DNA from: Flagellimonas aurea
Lineage (GTDB): Bacteria > Bacteroidota > Bacteroidia > Flavobacteriales > Flavobacteriaceae
Direction of reading: 5' to 3'
Length of the DNA stretch: 64,000 nucleotides
Assembly: GCF_017313785.1 (NCBI RefSeq)
Contig: NZ_JAFLNL010000009.1
Coordinates: forward strand, 124,001-188,000
Shown: piece by piece, positions 1 through 9,102 of the stretch
How positions within the stretch are numbered: the stretch's first letter is position 1
Layout: each line of letters opens with the position of its first letter
Translations under genes and position numbers: made by a program
Notes under the pieces: model-generated
Database searches by the model: none
Told to the model about the DNA's origin: nothing
The model's input: only the letters and a program-made list of their open reading frames with translations

Positions 1-129
1 AATATCAAGAGAACCGGCAATATTGGGAAGAATTCCCATGATTACAAATTCTGTTAGGCCTATACCGAAACCACCTATAGCTAGAGATAAAAGTGCTTTT
101 TTATTGGTTGATCGTGAAGTTTTGTCCAA
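1..129 (-). CDS. MFS transporter, N-terminal part (cut by window edge)
   Basis: Only the first 43 codons lie in the window; the rest runs off the left edge. The peptide begins with a short basic stretch (KTSRSTNKK) followed by a first membrane helix containing GIGLTEFVIMGILPNIA. This matches helix 1 of the arabinose-efflux / sugar-efflux class of major facilitator transporters, where a T-E-F-V-x-x-G-x-L-P pattern is typical. No ATG lies near; a TTG at 129 gives a normal-length N-terminus and sits just downstream of a good TAnnTTTG promoter motif at 149-156, which supports it as start. The substrate cannot be told from this fragment. Confidence 0.7.
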   Translation of the reverse strand, partial: MDKTSRSTNKKALLSLAIGGFGIGLTEFVIMGILPNIAGSLDI

Positions 130-148
130 GCTTATTTTATTAAGGGGA

Positions 149-156
149 CAAAGGTA
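149..156 (-). promoter_or_regulatory. -7 promoter element for the MFS gene
   Basis: The minus strand reads TACCTTTG, an exact match to the Bacteroidetes -7 consensus TAnnTTTG, about 20 bases upstream of the proposed TTG start at 129. A TTGC stretch about 23 bases further upstream could be the -33 element. The call rests on motif match and position only. Confidence 0.45.
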
Positions 157-415
157 ATTGGAATCACTTAATTCCTGAGCAAGGATATTGGCTTAATTCT
201 ATATTGAATTACCTTAAGAGAATAAACAGCCTTGAAGTTTGGACTAATTCAAATACATTCAAAAAATGAAACAAATACTTTTGAAAGGATATTTTGGGTT
301 CAAGGCTGTTTTTAGGATATTAATTTTTACTGTTACCAAATTATGGCAATGCCTGTGTTTTATCGGAAATCCTCAACAACAAGTACTCTTCCCGATTTAT
401 AAGAACCTTTTTATC

Positions 416-449
416 AAAAAAAAAGACCCGCCCCAAATGAAGCGAGTCT
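416..449 (-). terminator. Rho-independent terminator of the SusCD operon
   Basis: On the minus strand an AGACTCGC / GCGGGTCT stem with an 8-base loop is followed by a run of nine T. It lies 25 bases past the stop of the lipoprotein gene, so it closes the three-gene minus-strand operon. Confidence 0.75.
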
Positions 450-474
450 CTTTCTTGAACAAATATGTAAAAAA

Positions 475-1275
475 TCAATTGATACACGGAGCTGGATTCG
501 GTCCAAAAGGACCTAGAACTTCACCGTCGGGTGTTTCAATAGTGTAGACGTGTTCTTCTTCAAATGCACCACTGGTATACGAAATCACTAAACTGTTGGT
601 TCCTTCGGGTACATTTACATTAAAAGTGGCTGCATCACCAGCGGTAAATGTGTAGTCCGTGGTTGCCCCATCAATCTCGAACGTTACAAAGGCTCCGTCC
701 CATCCGTCCCCATATAGGTCTTGCATCTCTATTACCCATGTTCCTGGTACAGTAGTCCCTGAAACGGGAGAGCACTTAACAAGAACAATAAAGTTAAATG
801 CTTGCAATTGTTCTGGCTGTCCTGTGAGGGTTGCGCTATAGTTGGCCACTGTGGTCACTGTTCCATCCGTTCCTGTGGATTCTCCCAAAAACCGGATAAA
901 GTCGCCTCCAGAGATATCATCCACTGTTATGCCCAGTGCACTGGCAATGTCGGTATAAGGAATGGAAAGGTCGCTTGGGAACTCTGTTATTGTTGCCAAT
1001 GGCACCGTGTCGGAAGATACTCCGCCGGACTCCAAAGTTACGCTCAAATCCCATGAGGCAACATTGTCACTAGGGTCATCAACGGTACCGGAGAAAGTGG
1101 AGTTGGCCAAGTCACCTTTGGCAACAATGGTTTCGTCCAGCTTTATCCTCACATAAGGTGCGGCCGAATCTTCCAGCTCAAACACGTTGAGTGGGTTTTT
1201 GTCCTCGTCTTCACAGGCCGCTATTCCCAAAATCAGTAGTGATAGACCGATTATATATTTAAAGTTACTTTTCAT
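475..1275 (-). CDS. Surface lipoprotein downstream of SusD, with DxYGDGWDG domain
   Basis: Third gene of the SusC-SusD operon, 22 bases after susD. The start chosen is the ATG at 1275 (266 aa): it gives MKSNFKYIIGLSLLILGIAAC, a clean lipoprotein signal with cleavage before Cys21 followed by EDEDKN, an acidic stretch of the kind seen on surface-exported Bacteroidetes lipoproteins. The longer reading frame upstream overlaps susD and is rejected. The C-terminal third (about residues 165-266) contains MQDLYGDGWDGAFVTFEIDG, a beta-rich module with a calcium-binding look found in secreted flavobacterial proteins, framed by two cysteines (KCSPVSG and PAPCIN). The partner position suggests an accessory binding protein for the SusCD ligand. 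No catalytic residues are visible and the ligand is unknown. Confidence 0.8.
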   Translation of the reverse strand: MKSNFKYIIGLSLLILGIAACEDEDKNPLNVFELEDSAAPYVRIKLDETIVAKGDLANSTFSGTVDDPSDNVASWDLSVTLESGGVSSDTVPLATITEFPSDLSIPYTDIASALGITVDDISGGDFIRFLGESTGTDGTVTTVANYSATLTGQPEQLQAFNFIVLVKCSPVSGTTVPGTWVIEMQDLYGDGWDGAFVTFEIDGATTDYTFTAGDAATFNVNVPEGTNSLVISYTSGAFEEEHVYTIETPDGEVLGPFGPNPAPCIN

Positions 1276-1297
1276 AAGTATTGTTTTTAGAATTAAA

Positions 1298-3013
1298 TCA
1301 ATCAACGAATCCATCGGGGTTGGTGTCCCAGAACACGGGAGTACTTGGTGCACTTTTCTGTGTAATGTTCGTGTTGCTGTCCGCAGCTGTCTGTGAATAC
1401 CACATAGACCTTAGGAATGGTCCTGGGTCGTTGGTGGTAAAGGCAGGTGTCAGGTTATCGGGTTGACCTGTTCTTCTATACGTATTGTATGCTTCAATTC
1501 CGTTGCACCATAAAGCAATAAAGTATTGCTCCACAATAATTCGAAGTTTGTCCGTATCGTTCCCGGCATCATAGGCTGCCAATATTTCTGCAACATGATT
1601 GTCTACGGCTGTCGAGGTCGGAACAAATCCTGTACCCTCTGCCAAAGAAGCCCCAAAGTCCATAACCGTGCCAATGGATTGCCGTATGCCCGTTTCCAGA
1701 TAATCTCTTGCACTTCCGGTAGTGTTCAATGTCAATGATGCTTCTGCTAACATAAAATAGGTATAGGAAGACATCAAAATAGGGGATATTCCCGCACCTA
1801 CGAGCCCCTCGTTCACTGCCCCGGAACCGGATACATTTCTAAAAGAGTTGTCATCGAACGGTCCACCAACTGGGTAGGTTCCGTGCAGCGTCCTAAAGGC
1901 ATCATCTGGTGGAATACCGTCATCGTCCAAATGGTTTCGTCCCCAATATCCGCTTAAACCATTGGTAGCGGGAACCAAACAATAGGGTTCGGAAGGGTCC
2001 CACCATGCAGGTAGTGATATTTCGGTAACACATTCCTTAGTAACTACATCCGCACCAGAAAAGTCTTCTTGTTGTCTATAGAAATAGTAACGAATCCTTG
2101 GGTCAGGTTCTCCATATTGGTTGGCCATCAAATTCATATAATAATTACAGGTATAAAAATCTGAACTTGGTCCCGCACCGTCGTAGTTGGCATCAAAATA
2201 GGGATGTCTACTGTCCGGAGACGCATTATTGGTACCCCATTGAAAGAAAAAATCATCGGCAGGGTCCAAAATCAGTTGGTTGCCCGCAATCAATTCATTG
2301 ATGCGCGAAGTGGAAACGGATGCTCCAAAGCCTTCGGCAGATGCCAAACGGGTCTGAAGATATAGCTTCAAGCGCATGGTATTGGCCACTTTCTTCCATT
2401 GGTCTTCATTGGCATTATAAAATAGGTCGTCAGATGGGAGAGAGGTTTCATCTTTGTTTAGATTGGCAATAGCATCTACCAGCAATTGGTCTGCCGCTTG
2501 GTAAATGGAAGCTCCCGGGTCAACCGTTGGATTTAAGATTCCTTCGCCGCCCATTGCCGCTTCCGAGTAAGGTACGTCCCCGAAGAAATCTACCATGGAC
2601 ATCATTATATAGGCTTCCAGAATTTGGCCAATGGCAATATGCGTGAATTGACCTGCTTCTTCGGCCAAAGGATTCATGGTCCTAATGTCTATCAAGGCTC
2701 TGGCATACACATTGTCCCAAACCCTATCAAAATCCGATGGATCGTAACTTTCACGATAGGTAGGGCCAAAACCATGTTGTATTCTCACGGGTTCCATTCC
2801 AAATTGACTTAGGCCATTTTCGGCACGACCTTCCTCACCGGAATGAATCTGGGCGGTCATTAGTTGTATTTGATTCAAAAAGAAATCAACGCTCGCCTGC
2901 GACGGATTTAATGCATTGGGGCTCTCCACTACATCCAAGGTAGTGCTCTCGCAGCCCAGCATAACTGTCAGTGCAGCGATTATGAGACTTAGTATATTTG
3001 ATATTTTTTTCAT
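1298..3013 (-). CDS. SusD/RagB-family outer-membrane nutrient-binding lipoprotein
   Basis: 571 aa, normal for the family. The N-terminus MKKISNILSLIIAALTVMLGCES is a lipoprotein signal with Cys21 as the lipidation site. The pattern ALNPSQASVDFFLNQIQ close to the N-terminus, an alpha-helical TPR-like body, and the sequence WKKVANTMRLKLYLQTRLAS fit the SusD-like 2 group. It sits 27 bases after the SusC gene and is surely co-transcribed. SusD proteins cap the SusC barrel from outside and capture the substrate. No glycoside hydrolase, peptidase or sulfatase gene is adjacent, so whether it serves glycan, peptide or another nutrient cannot be said. Confidence 0.92.
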   Translation of the reverse strand: MKKISNILSLIIAALTVMLGCESTTLDVVESPNALNPSQASVDFFLNQIQLMTAQIHSGEEGRAENGLSQFGMEPVRIQHGFGPTYRESYDPSDFDRVWDNVYARALIDIRTMNPLAEEAGQFTHIAIGQILEAYIMMSMVDFFGDVPYSEAAMGGEGILNPTVDPGASIYQAADQLLVDAIANLNKDETSLPSDDLFYNANEDQWKKVANTMRLKLYLQTRLASAEGFGASVSTSRINELIAGNQLILDPADDFFFQWGTNNASPDSRHPYFDANYDGAGPSSDFYTCNYYMNLMANQYGEPDPRIRYYFYRQQEDFSGADVVTKECVTEISLPAWWDPSEPYCLVPATNGLSGYWGRNHLDDDGIPPDDAFRTLHGTYPVGGPFDDNSFRNVSGSGAVNEGLVGAGISPILMSSYTYFMLAEASLTLNTTGSARDYLETGIRQSIGTVMDFGASLAEGTGFVPTSTAVDNHVAEILAAYDAGNDTDKLRIIVEQYFIALWCNGIEAYNTYRRTGQPDNLTPAFTTNDPGPFLRSMWYSQTAADSNTNITQKSAPSTPVFWDTNPDGFVD

Positions 3014-3040
3014 AATATTTCTGATTCTTGTTAGCTGCGA

Positions 3041-6000
3041 TTAAAATGATGCTCTTACGGTAAGGCCATATCTTCTGGTGGATGGCCCAGTGAAGAAATC
3101 AATTCCTTGTCCGTTGCCAACCCCTGTACTCGATGAGTTGGTGTCGTATCGAACGTCATCAGGGAAGTTCACCGCCTTGTACCAAAGGTTGGAACCGGAT
3201 AGTGTTAGCGATAGGCTTCCGAAAGGGGTTTTTTCCAACATTTTCTTTGGAATGGAATATCCCAATGAAGCTTCCTGTAACCTGATAGTGGTGCCATCAA
3301 ACACGTTTACTTCGTTGATATCTCCCCCAAAAAAGGTGTTGAAGCCAAACTCGGTCGCTGTAATGGCCACGTTGTTCGGGCTTCCATCTGCAAAAACGCC
3401 CGGGAGTATATAATTTGATTCTCTATCAATTGGATTATCAGGATCAACAACTCCACGACCTATCAATCCAGCCGTTGTTACCGAATACACATCTCCACCA
3501 TGGCGATATTGCAAGTTGGCGGAAAGGGTGAAGTTCTTAAAGCTGATGGTCGGGATCATCGCAGTGGTCCAGTCTGGGTTTGGGTCACCAATTTCGGTGA
3601 TGTTGTTGTCCACCAGGTATCTACCATTTGGCCCTACCACTTTGTTGCCGTTATCATCTCTTTGGATGGTGCTGCCGAGCAATACCCCAAATGGTCTGCC
3701 TTCCACGGCGTAGTTTGCAGCTTCACCGGCTACGGCGAAGGTCAACAAAATGTTGTTGGTTCCCTCAGCCAGGTCGGTCACCGTGGTTTCACTGGCGGTA
3801 AAGTTTCCTGCAAGATTAAAACCGATGCCTGCTTCGCTTTCCCTGAGTATGGTAAGGTCGTAATCGGCTTCTATACCTTTGGTTTCTACTTCCCCAATGT
3901 TTACGAAAGTGGAGCGGAAACCTGTTGAGCTATCCAATGTACGGTTGGTAATCAGGTCTGTTGTGGATTTTTGATACAAGCTGACATTAAAGTTCAACCT
4001 ATTAAAAAGGCGTGTATCCAAACCTACTTCCAGTTCCTGGACTCTTTCTGGGGATAAATCACGGTTACCGAGCACATCAGAAACGGTATTTCCGGAAACT
4101 ACGTTGCCGTTGAGGTCCACAAATGTTCTAGAATTCAAAGTGAGTACATCCCTAGTGTTAAACGGAGTCGGGAAGCCTGCGGAGGAACCGTAGCCGACCC
4201 TAAGTTTTGCATAGTTGAGCACATCTCCCTGCAATGCAGGAAATGCTGTGGTAGGAATAAAGGATAAACTGGCTCCCGGGTAAAACAAAGAGTTGTTTTC
4301 TCTTTCCAATGTGGACGACCAGTCGTTTCTTCCTACTACGTTGAGGTACAATAAATCTTTGTAGGAGAGCGTCGCATCCAAATAAATACCTACTAGGTTT
4401 TCCTCAAAGTTTTGATTCAGGTCGGTCCCAGAAAAGGAGTTTATAGATGATGGAGTCGTAAAGTTATAGTGTTCTAGCACTCCAAAAACCAATTGTCCTT
4501 GGCTTTCGATACCATCCTGTGCATAGGTGTCCCTACGACTATTGGCACCCAACGTGGCGGTAAGGTTTAAATCTTCGGAAAGATTTTTCTCTGCACTAAG
4601 AATCAAATCGTGGTTCCAAATGGAATTTCTTACAGATGAAGTTCTTAGAATTCCCAACGTAGGTCCATCTACACCCCCTCTGTTCTGCCCGTACGAGTTT
4701 AATTCGGTATACGTATCCAGACCTACCCGGTATGTCAGGTTCATCCAGTCGTTCAAGGCATAGCTCATAGAAACGTTTCCGGTAAATCGGTCGGTTTCTT
4801 GACTGGTCTTTGAGTTAGCAACGGTCCAGTATGGGTTTTGAATATCGTTACCTGATCTATAATATAAGCTTCGGCCATCCGCTGCTTGGAATGGGAGATT
4901 GGTCAAATCGATGTTTCTCGGCGTGTAAAGTACGTCACCAAATATGGCGGAGCCATTAAAAGCGGCACCGCTACCTGTACTCACGGCATTTGGTGGCGAT
5001 TTATAGCCTGTTCTGGCAAAATTGAAGACCCCGGACACGGTAAAGTTGTTGGATAGTACCGCATTTCCTCCTAAACTAAAGTTGTTACGTAGCAACTTGT
5101 TGCCAGGAGTGACCCCGATATCTTCCGTACGGCCGTAATTCGCATTGAAATTTACCTTTTCGGAACCACCACGAACATTTACGGAGGTGCTGTACACATA
5201 TCCCGTTCTAAAGAATTCTTCAACTCCGTTATAGGGTTGGTACGGATATTCAACACTCAGTAAATCTTCATAACCGGCAATTAAGGTTGGGTCGGCAATA
5301 TAGTTGAACGGGTGTCTGGTCAATGCCACTCCGTTTGGACCAGTTCTAATGTATTGGGCTGCTGTGGCAATACCATCATCGTCAGTACGGTCAAAGCGCG
5401 GTCCCCAATTACTAAAGAAGAATCCAAATCCTTGATGGAATCCACTACCATAGTTGTTTTGGAACTTTGGAAGCACGGCATTGGACATAAATACGGATTG
5501 TGTAACGGAAACTTCCGTTTTGGAGGGGGCATCTCCGGAGGCAGAACCTTTTGTAGTGATCAGTATTACCCCATTTCTACCTCGGTTACCATAGAGTACC
5601 GTTGCACTCAACCCTTTCAATACGCTTACACTTTCAATATTGTTCGGGTCAAGGTCCAGAAATCGGCTGGATTCCGTATTTCCATCCAAAAAGTTGGTCT
5701 GGGTATTGGTACCAGAATCAAAAGGAATTCCATCAACAATAAACAAGGGTTGATTGGACTGTGTTGCCGAAGAATAGCCCCTAATGATTATGTTGGTTCC
5801 AGAACCGGACATACCGTTGTTGGAGGTGATGTTTACCCCAGCAACTTTACCATTGAGCACCCGAGCTACATCTGCTTCGGGCCGAGATTCAACCTTGTCG
5901 GACTCCACAGTGGTTACCGAATATCCCAAGGAACGCTTTTCCCGGACTATACCTTGTGCGGTGACCACTACTTCTTCCAGTTGCGATGCGTCTTCCTCCA

Positions 6001-6283
6001 TTTGCACGTTCAAAACGCTAGCTGCACCTACGCTTCTCTCAAGTGTTCGCTGTCCTAAATAGGAGAATACAAGGACATCTCCTTCGTTGGCTTCAATGGC
6101 GTAGTTGCCATCAAAATCGGACTGAGTTCCCTTAACGGTGCCTTTCACAACAATGTTGACACCGGGCAAGGGTACCCCGTCTTGGTCGGTGACCGTACCG
6201 GTAACCGTTTTTTCTTGAGCGTGGGCAAATGCAATGGATAAGCAAATGGCCAGTAGCGCTCCAAACAGTTTCTTTACTTTCAT
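3041..6283 (-). CDS. SusC/RagA-family TonB-linked outer-membrane transporter
   Basis: 1080 aa. Signal peptide MKVKKLFGALLAICLSIAFAHA, then a carboxypeptidase-D-regulatory-like domain (about residues 23-105; VTGTVTDQDGVPLPGVNIVV and DFDGNYAIEA are its hallmarks), then a TonB box-like/plug region (LEEVVVTAQGI near 103-113; plug to about 245 with VARVLNGKVAGVNI), then a long 22-strand barrel ending in aromatic F (RRYGLTVRASF). It is the first gene of the SusC-SusD-lipoprotein operon and imports the nutrient bound by SusD using TonB energy. The two AraC-type regulators upstream on the same strand are candidates for its control. The substrate is unknown. Confidence 0.95.
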   Translation of the reverse strand: MKVKKLFGALLAICLSIAFAHAQEKTVTGTVTDQDGVPLPGVNIVVKGTVKGTQSDFDGNYAIEANEGDVLVFSYLGQRTLERSVGAASVLNVQMEEDASQLEEVVVTAQGIVREKRSLGYSVTTVESDKVESRPEADVARVLNGKVAGVNITSNNGMSGSGTNIIIRGYSSATQSNQPLFIVDGIPFDSGTNTQTNFLDGNTESSRFLDLDPNNIESVSVLKGLSATVLYGNRGRNGVILITTKGSASGDAPSKTEVSVTQSVFMSNAVLPKFQNNYGSGFHQGFGFFFSNWGPRFDRTDDDGIATAAQYIRTGPNGVALTRHPFNYIADPTLIAGYEDLLSVEYPYQPYNGVEEFFRTGYVYSTSVNVRGGSEKVNFNANYGRTEDIGVTPGNKLLRNNFSLGGNAVLSNNFTVSGVFNFARTGYKSPPNAVSTGSGAAFNGSAIFGDVLYTPRNIDLTNLPFQAADGRSLYYRSGNDIQNPYWTVANSKTSQETDRFTGNVSMSYALNDWMNLTYRVGLDTYTELNSYGQNRGGVDGPTLGILRTSSVRNSIWNHDLILSAEKNLSEDLNLTATLGANSRRDTYAQDGIESQGQLVFGVLEHYNFTTPSSINSFSGTDLNQNFEENLVGIYLDATLSYKDLLYLNVVGRNDWSSTLERENNSLFYPGASLSFIPTTAFPALQGDVLNYAKLRVGYGSSAGFPTPFNTRDVLTLNSRTFVDLNGNVVSGNTVSDVLGNRDLSPERVQELEVGLDTRLFNRLNFNVSLYQKSTTDLITNRTLDSSTGFRSTFVNIGEVETKGIEADYDLTILRESEAGIGFNLAGNFTASETTVTDLAEGTNNILLTFAVAGEAANYAVEGRPFGVLLGSTIQRDDNGNKVVGPNGRYLVDNNITEIGDPNPDWTTAMIPTISFKNFTLSANLQYRHGGDVYSVTTAGLIGRGVVDPDNPIDRESNYILPGVFADGSPNNVAITATEFGFNTFFGGDINEVNVFDGTTIRLQEASLGYSIPKKMLEKTPFGSLSLTLSGSNLWYKAVNFPDDVRYDTNSSSTGVGNGQGIDFFTGPSTRRYGLTVRASF

Positions 6284-6655
6284 ACGAATAAAGTTTTGTT
6301 AGTAATTTGAAATGAGTTAGTGCAACTGAGAAAGGTGGACGGCGCTAGGAAATTGATAGCTAATTCAAATAATACTTCTGGGAAGTGAACAAAACTCAAT
6401 GGATTTTGTCTTTTTAAGAAGTAGAGCCTCTCACCGCCCTACCTTTACAATTGCACAACAAATCAACTTATAAGTGTGTAGGAGAGGGTACTTTTTAAAC
6501 GGCTAGAACCTCAAAAAAATGGAAGCCCTTGGGGAAGGACTGTTTTTAACAACTTATGATGTGTTTTATAACAATTTGATAATGAAGTATTAAAAAACCT
6601 CTTGATGTTCCAAGAGGTTTTGTGGGAATAGCTCTAAACGATTTAGAGTCCGCTA
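6284..6655. other. Intergenic leader upstream of the SusC gene
   Basis: 372 bases between the AraC-type regulator and the SusC gene, both on minus. The regulator-side end carries a terminator (6592-6622), so the SusCD operon must have its own promoter within about 300 bases. No exact TAnnTTTG match was found on the minus strand here. No open reading frame of note is present. Confidence 0.5.
6592..6622 (-). terminator. Terminator after the short AraC-type regulator
   Basis: On the minus strand AAAACCTCTTG is paired with CAAGAGGTTTT around a GAACAT loop and followed by TTTT. It lies about 35 bases past the stop of the regulator gene and separates it from the SusCD operon. Confidence 0.75.
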
Positions 6656-7138
6656 CTATGCCATCTGCATTTCTTGTTGCCTATCGAAACCGGTGTTTAC
6701 TGCAGTTCGGTAATCGTTGGGGCTATACCCGGTGGTTTTCTTAAAGGCGCTGTAAAAGCTGTTTTTACTGTTAAAACCAACTTCATACATAATTGCCTTT
6801 ACACTGAGAGAGGGGTCTTCGACCAATAGGTCTTTAGCTTCTTCTATTCTATATTCGTTCAAGAATGAATAGAAATTCTTGGAGAAGAACGTATTGATGA
6901 CCTGTGAAACCTTGTACCTATTTTCCTTAATATGATCAGAAAGATCATCGAGGCAAAGGGTATTGTTCCGGTAGATCTTGTTTTCATCAAAGGCATTTTT
7001 GATTTTCCTTCGAATCAAAACAGCTTCCTCCTCGGTTAATCCGGACTTTTTGTACTTTTCATGACTGTCCGTTGGGTCCAAAGTCCGTTCATGGCCCCCA
7101 ACATACTTCACAACGAATTGTTTTAGTAGTTGTCTCAT
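6656..7138 (-). CDS. Short AraC-family DNA-binding protein
   Basis: 160 aa, about the size of a lone AraC DNA-binding module plus a linker. Residues 40-150 form two helix-turn-helix motifs (DDLSDHIKENRYKVSQVINTFF and KAIMYEVGFNSKNSFYSAFKKTTGYSPNDYR, where VGF-x-S-x-x-x-F-x-x-x-FKK-x-x-G-x-SP-x-x-YR is the AraC signature). There is no sensor or membrane domain. Its C-terminal region aligns by eye with the last 120 residues of the neighbouring 506-aa membrane regulator, including a shared KYxKSGLT segment before the HTH. It looks like a shortened paralogue of that gene. The ATG at 7138 gives MRQ, also shared with the neighbour. Likely a regulator of local transport genes; this is inference from position. 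Confidence 0.85.
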   Translation of the reverse strand: MRQLLKQFVVKYVGGHERTLDPTDSHEKYKKSGLTEEEAVLIRRKIKNAFDENKIYRNNTLCLDDLSDHIKENRYKVSQVINTFFSKNFYSFLNEYRIEEAKDLLVEDPSLSVKAIMYEVGFNSKNSFYSAFKKTTGYSPNDYRTAVNTGFDRQQEMQMA

Positions 7139-7211
7139 TGATTGATGATTTTTGATTGATGACTACTAGTTAACCAGAAAACCAATGTTTTTAGGTGTTC
7201 CCGATAAGATT

Positions 7212-8732
7212 TTACCCTTGTTTTAGGGCATTGAGGTATTCGCTGGGAGTGAGTTGGGTATCTTTCTTAAAAGCTTTATTGAAAGAGACTTTGTTGTTGT
7301 AGCCGACCTCGTAGGCAACATCAATAATGTTCAGTTCATTTTCTTGAGCAAGCAGTTCCTTTGCTTCTTGAATACGATGGGAATTTACAAATTCACGAAA
7401 GCTCATATTAAAGTGCTCATTGATGAGTTGCGAAGCATTGTGGCGCGTAGTGTCCAATTTTTCAGCGACCATATCCAAATTGATATCGCTTTTCCTGTAC
7501 AATTTTTCATTGCGGAACAGGTCGCTCAACTGCTGTTTCAGCTCTTGCGATAAACTATCCGTTAGCCCGGACTTTACATATTTCGGAAAAAGAGGGTTGG
7601 TATAGGCATATCGTCCACTGAACACATCGGGCTGAACATTGGCGGCATATCCCACATATAATACCATGGTGCTTAAAAGAACAATGGGTGCATGATAAAG
7701 GATTCCGCTATTGTTCCCGGTAATAATGTACGCACCATATATAAGGTAGACGGCAACATAGCTAACATGTATCAAATAAATGTTCCTTTGCCAAGTCCTC
7801 GTCTTTTTGCTCAGTTCGGAGGTATTCTTGCTCAAGATCAAGTGCACAAAAAAAGCATATATCCCCAAGGATAAGGATTTGAGTGCAACCATCAGCACTA
7901 GTTTGGTTGAATCCCCTGGATTTAAACCTTCTTCCAGCCTTTGTAACATTTGGTTGACTTTTTCTATCCCGGAAAACCCATAAATTGTGAATATGAGATA
8001 AATAGTCAGAATTACTGTCGGCAGAAAGTGCCACAAATCCGTTCTATCCAAATCCGATGACTTTGACACCCTTTTAAAATATAGAAAAAGCAGGGGCCCA
8101 TATAAAAAGGAACACCAGGTCGACATCAAATAGGTGTGGGGAAACACGAATACATAATTGGTCTGGTTGACGCATATATTCAGAATGAACAGGGAATGGA
8201 TAAAAACAAATGTGGCAATAAGATTTCTAGCCTGTTTATCAATTTTTTTATTGATGACCAGCATGAACGTTACGTAGAACCCAATGAGTGAAACAATAAA
8301 GTAGAATATGGACCACGTATTTATTTTTGGCAAAACAGTGCCTGACAATTTTTGAAACTCCTGGTTGTCTCGAATTCCGTCAAAATCCTCGTGCAATAAA
8401 AAAGTGGGCTGAAAATCGATTTTGAAATAATCGTATATATATCCAATTGATTCTTCTGGTTTATTCAATGCAGCCTGACTAAGGGCCAACTTTTTCAAAA
8501 TGTGTATTTTATCCTCTTGATTGGTAACATCAAGATTCTTTTGATATAAAGGAACGGCCTCTTCAAATCGGTGAATATTGAAATAATAGTCTGCCCAATC
8601 CAATGAGTCTTTGAAGGTTTCTGCTGTGGGTACAGGAAAACCACCATAACCGCTGTTTACGATAAGGCCGTAGGCAAACGTGAGGTTTAGCCATAGAAAC
8701 AGTAAGACAATATAGTTAGTAGATTGTCTCAT
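7212..8732 (-). CDS. Membrane-bound AraC-type regulator with TPR-like and multi-helix domain
   Basis: 506 aa. N-terminal signal-like helix (residues 4-24), a helical TPR-like sensor region about 40-130 (WADYYFNIHRFEEAVPLYQKN), seven to eight hydrophobic helices about 140-375, then a cytoplasmic AraC HTH domain about 395-506 with the VGY-N-x-K-x-x-F-x-x-x-FKK-x-T signature near the end. Proteins of this plan in Bacteroidetes are thought to sense periplasmic or membrane signals and act directly on DNA. It lies 73 bases upstream of the short AraC paralogue on the same strand. The start at 8732 is supported by a leader segment almost identical to that of the paralogue. Confidence 0.88.
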   Translation of the reverse strand: MRQSTNYIVLLFLWLNLTFAYGLIVNSGYGGFPVPTAETFKDSLDWADYYFNIHRFEEAVPLYQKNLDVTNQEDKIHILKKLALSQAALNKPEESIGYIYDYFKIDFQPTFLLHEDFDGIRDNQEFQKLSGTVLPKINTWSIFYFIVSLIGFYVTFMLVINKKIDKQARNLIATFVFIHSLFILNICVNQTNYVFVFPHTYLMSTWCSFLYGPLLFLYFKRVSKSSDLDRTDLWHFLPTVILTIYLIFTIYGFSGIEKVNQMLQRLEEGLNPGDSTKLVLMVALKSLSLGIYAFFVHLILSKNTSELSKKTRTWQRNIYLIHVSYVAVYLIYGAYIITGNNSGILYHAPIVLLSTMVLYVGYAANVQPDVFSGRYAYTNPLFPKYVKSGLTDSLSQELKQQLSDLFRNEKLYRKSDINLDMVAEKLDTTRHNASQLINEHFNMSFREFVNSHRIQEAKELLAQENELNIIDVAYEVGYNNKVSFNKAFKKDTQLTPSEYLNALKQG

Positions 8733-8871
8733 TTTGATTGATGATGAATTAGTATTAACAATTTATGAAAATACCGTGTTAAAAACGTTAACAAACTATT
8801 AAAGTAGGTAAGCCCCGATAAAAGTTTACTCTTGAAACACCTGTAAGGACGTAGGTTTTGGAAGATTGCAT

Positions 8872-8902
8872 AAAAAAAGCCGAGGAAAATTTTCCTCGGC
8901 TT
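8872..8902 (-). terminator. Terminator of the tRNA transcript
   Basis: The segment 8877-8902 is a perfect 26-base palindrome (AAGCCGAGGAAAA and its complement), followed on the minus strand by a run of seven T. It lies 11 bases past the tRNA 3' end. Confidence 0.85.
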
Positions 8903-8915
8903 CTCTAATTTCTAG

Positions 8916-8988
<73 letters not shown>

Positions 8989-8998
8989 ATGTGGACGG

Positions 8999-9006
8999 CA
9001 AATATA
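8999..9006 (-). promoter_or_regulatory. -7 promoter element of the initiator tRNA
   Basis: The minus strand reads TATATTTG, an exact TAnnTTTG match, ending 10 bases before the tRNA 5' end. The spacing fits a short 5' leader. Confidence 0.5.
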
Positions 9007-9102
9007 CAACCCTTTTTTCATCATTTCCAAACTTAAACCTAATATTCCTTTTTACTTAACGTCTATCCCGCTCAAAATCCATAAATTGGCCGTTTTTACC
9101 TT

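Larger units (their letters stand above)
130..474. other. Intergenic region, no gene seen
   Basis: This 345-base stretch separates the MFS gene from the end of the SusCD operon. It holds the MFS promoter motif near 149-156 and the operon terminator at 416-449. A plus-strand reading frame starting at 266 runs into the oppositely oriented lipoprotein gene, has no recognisable protein character, and was not accepted as a gene. Confidence 0.6.

Noticed and set aside
266..547. 93-aa plus-strand reading frame
   Set aside because: Runs antisense into the lipoprotein gene and through its terminator; no protein-like composition or known domain.
5312..6058. 248-aa plus-strand reading frame
   Set aside because: Antisense to the well-supported SusC gene; no domain seen.
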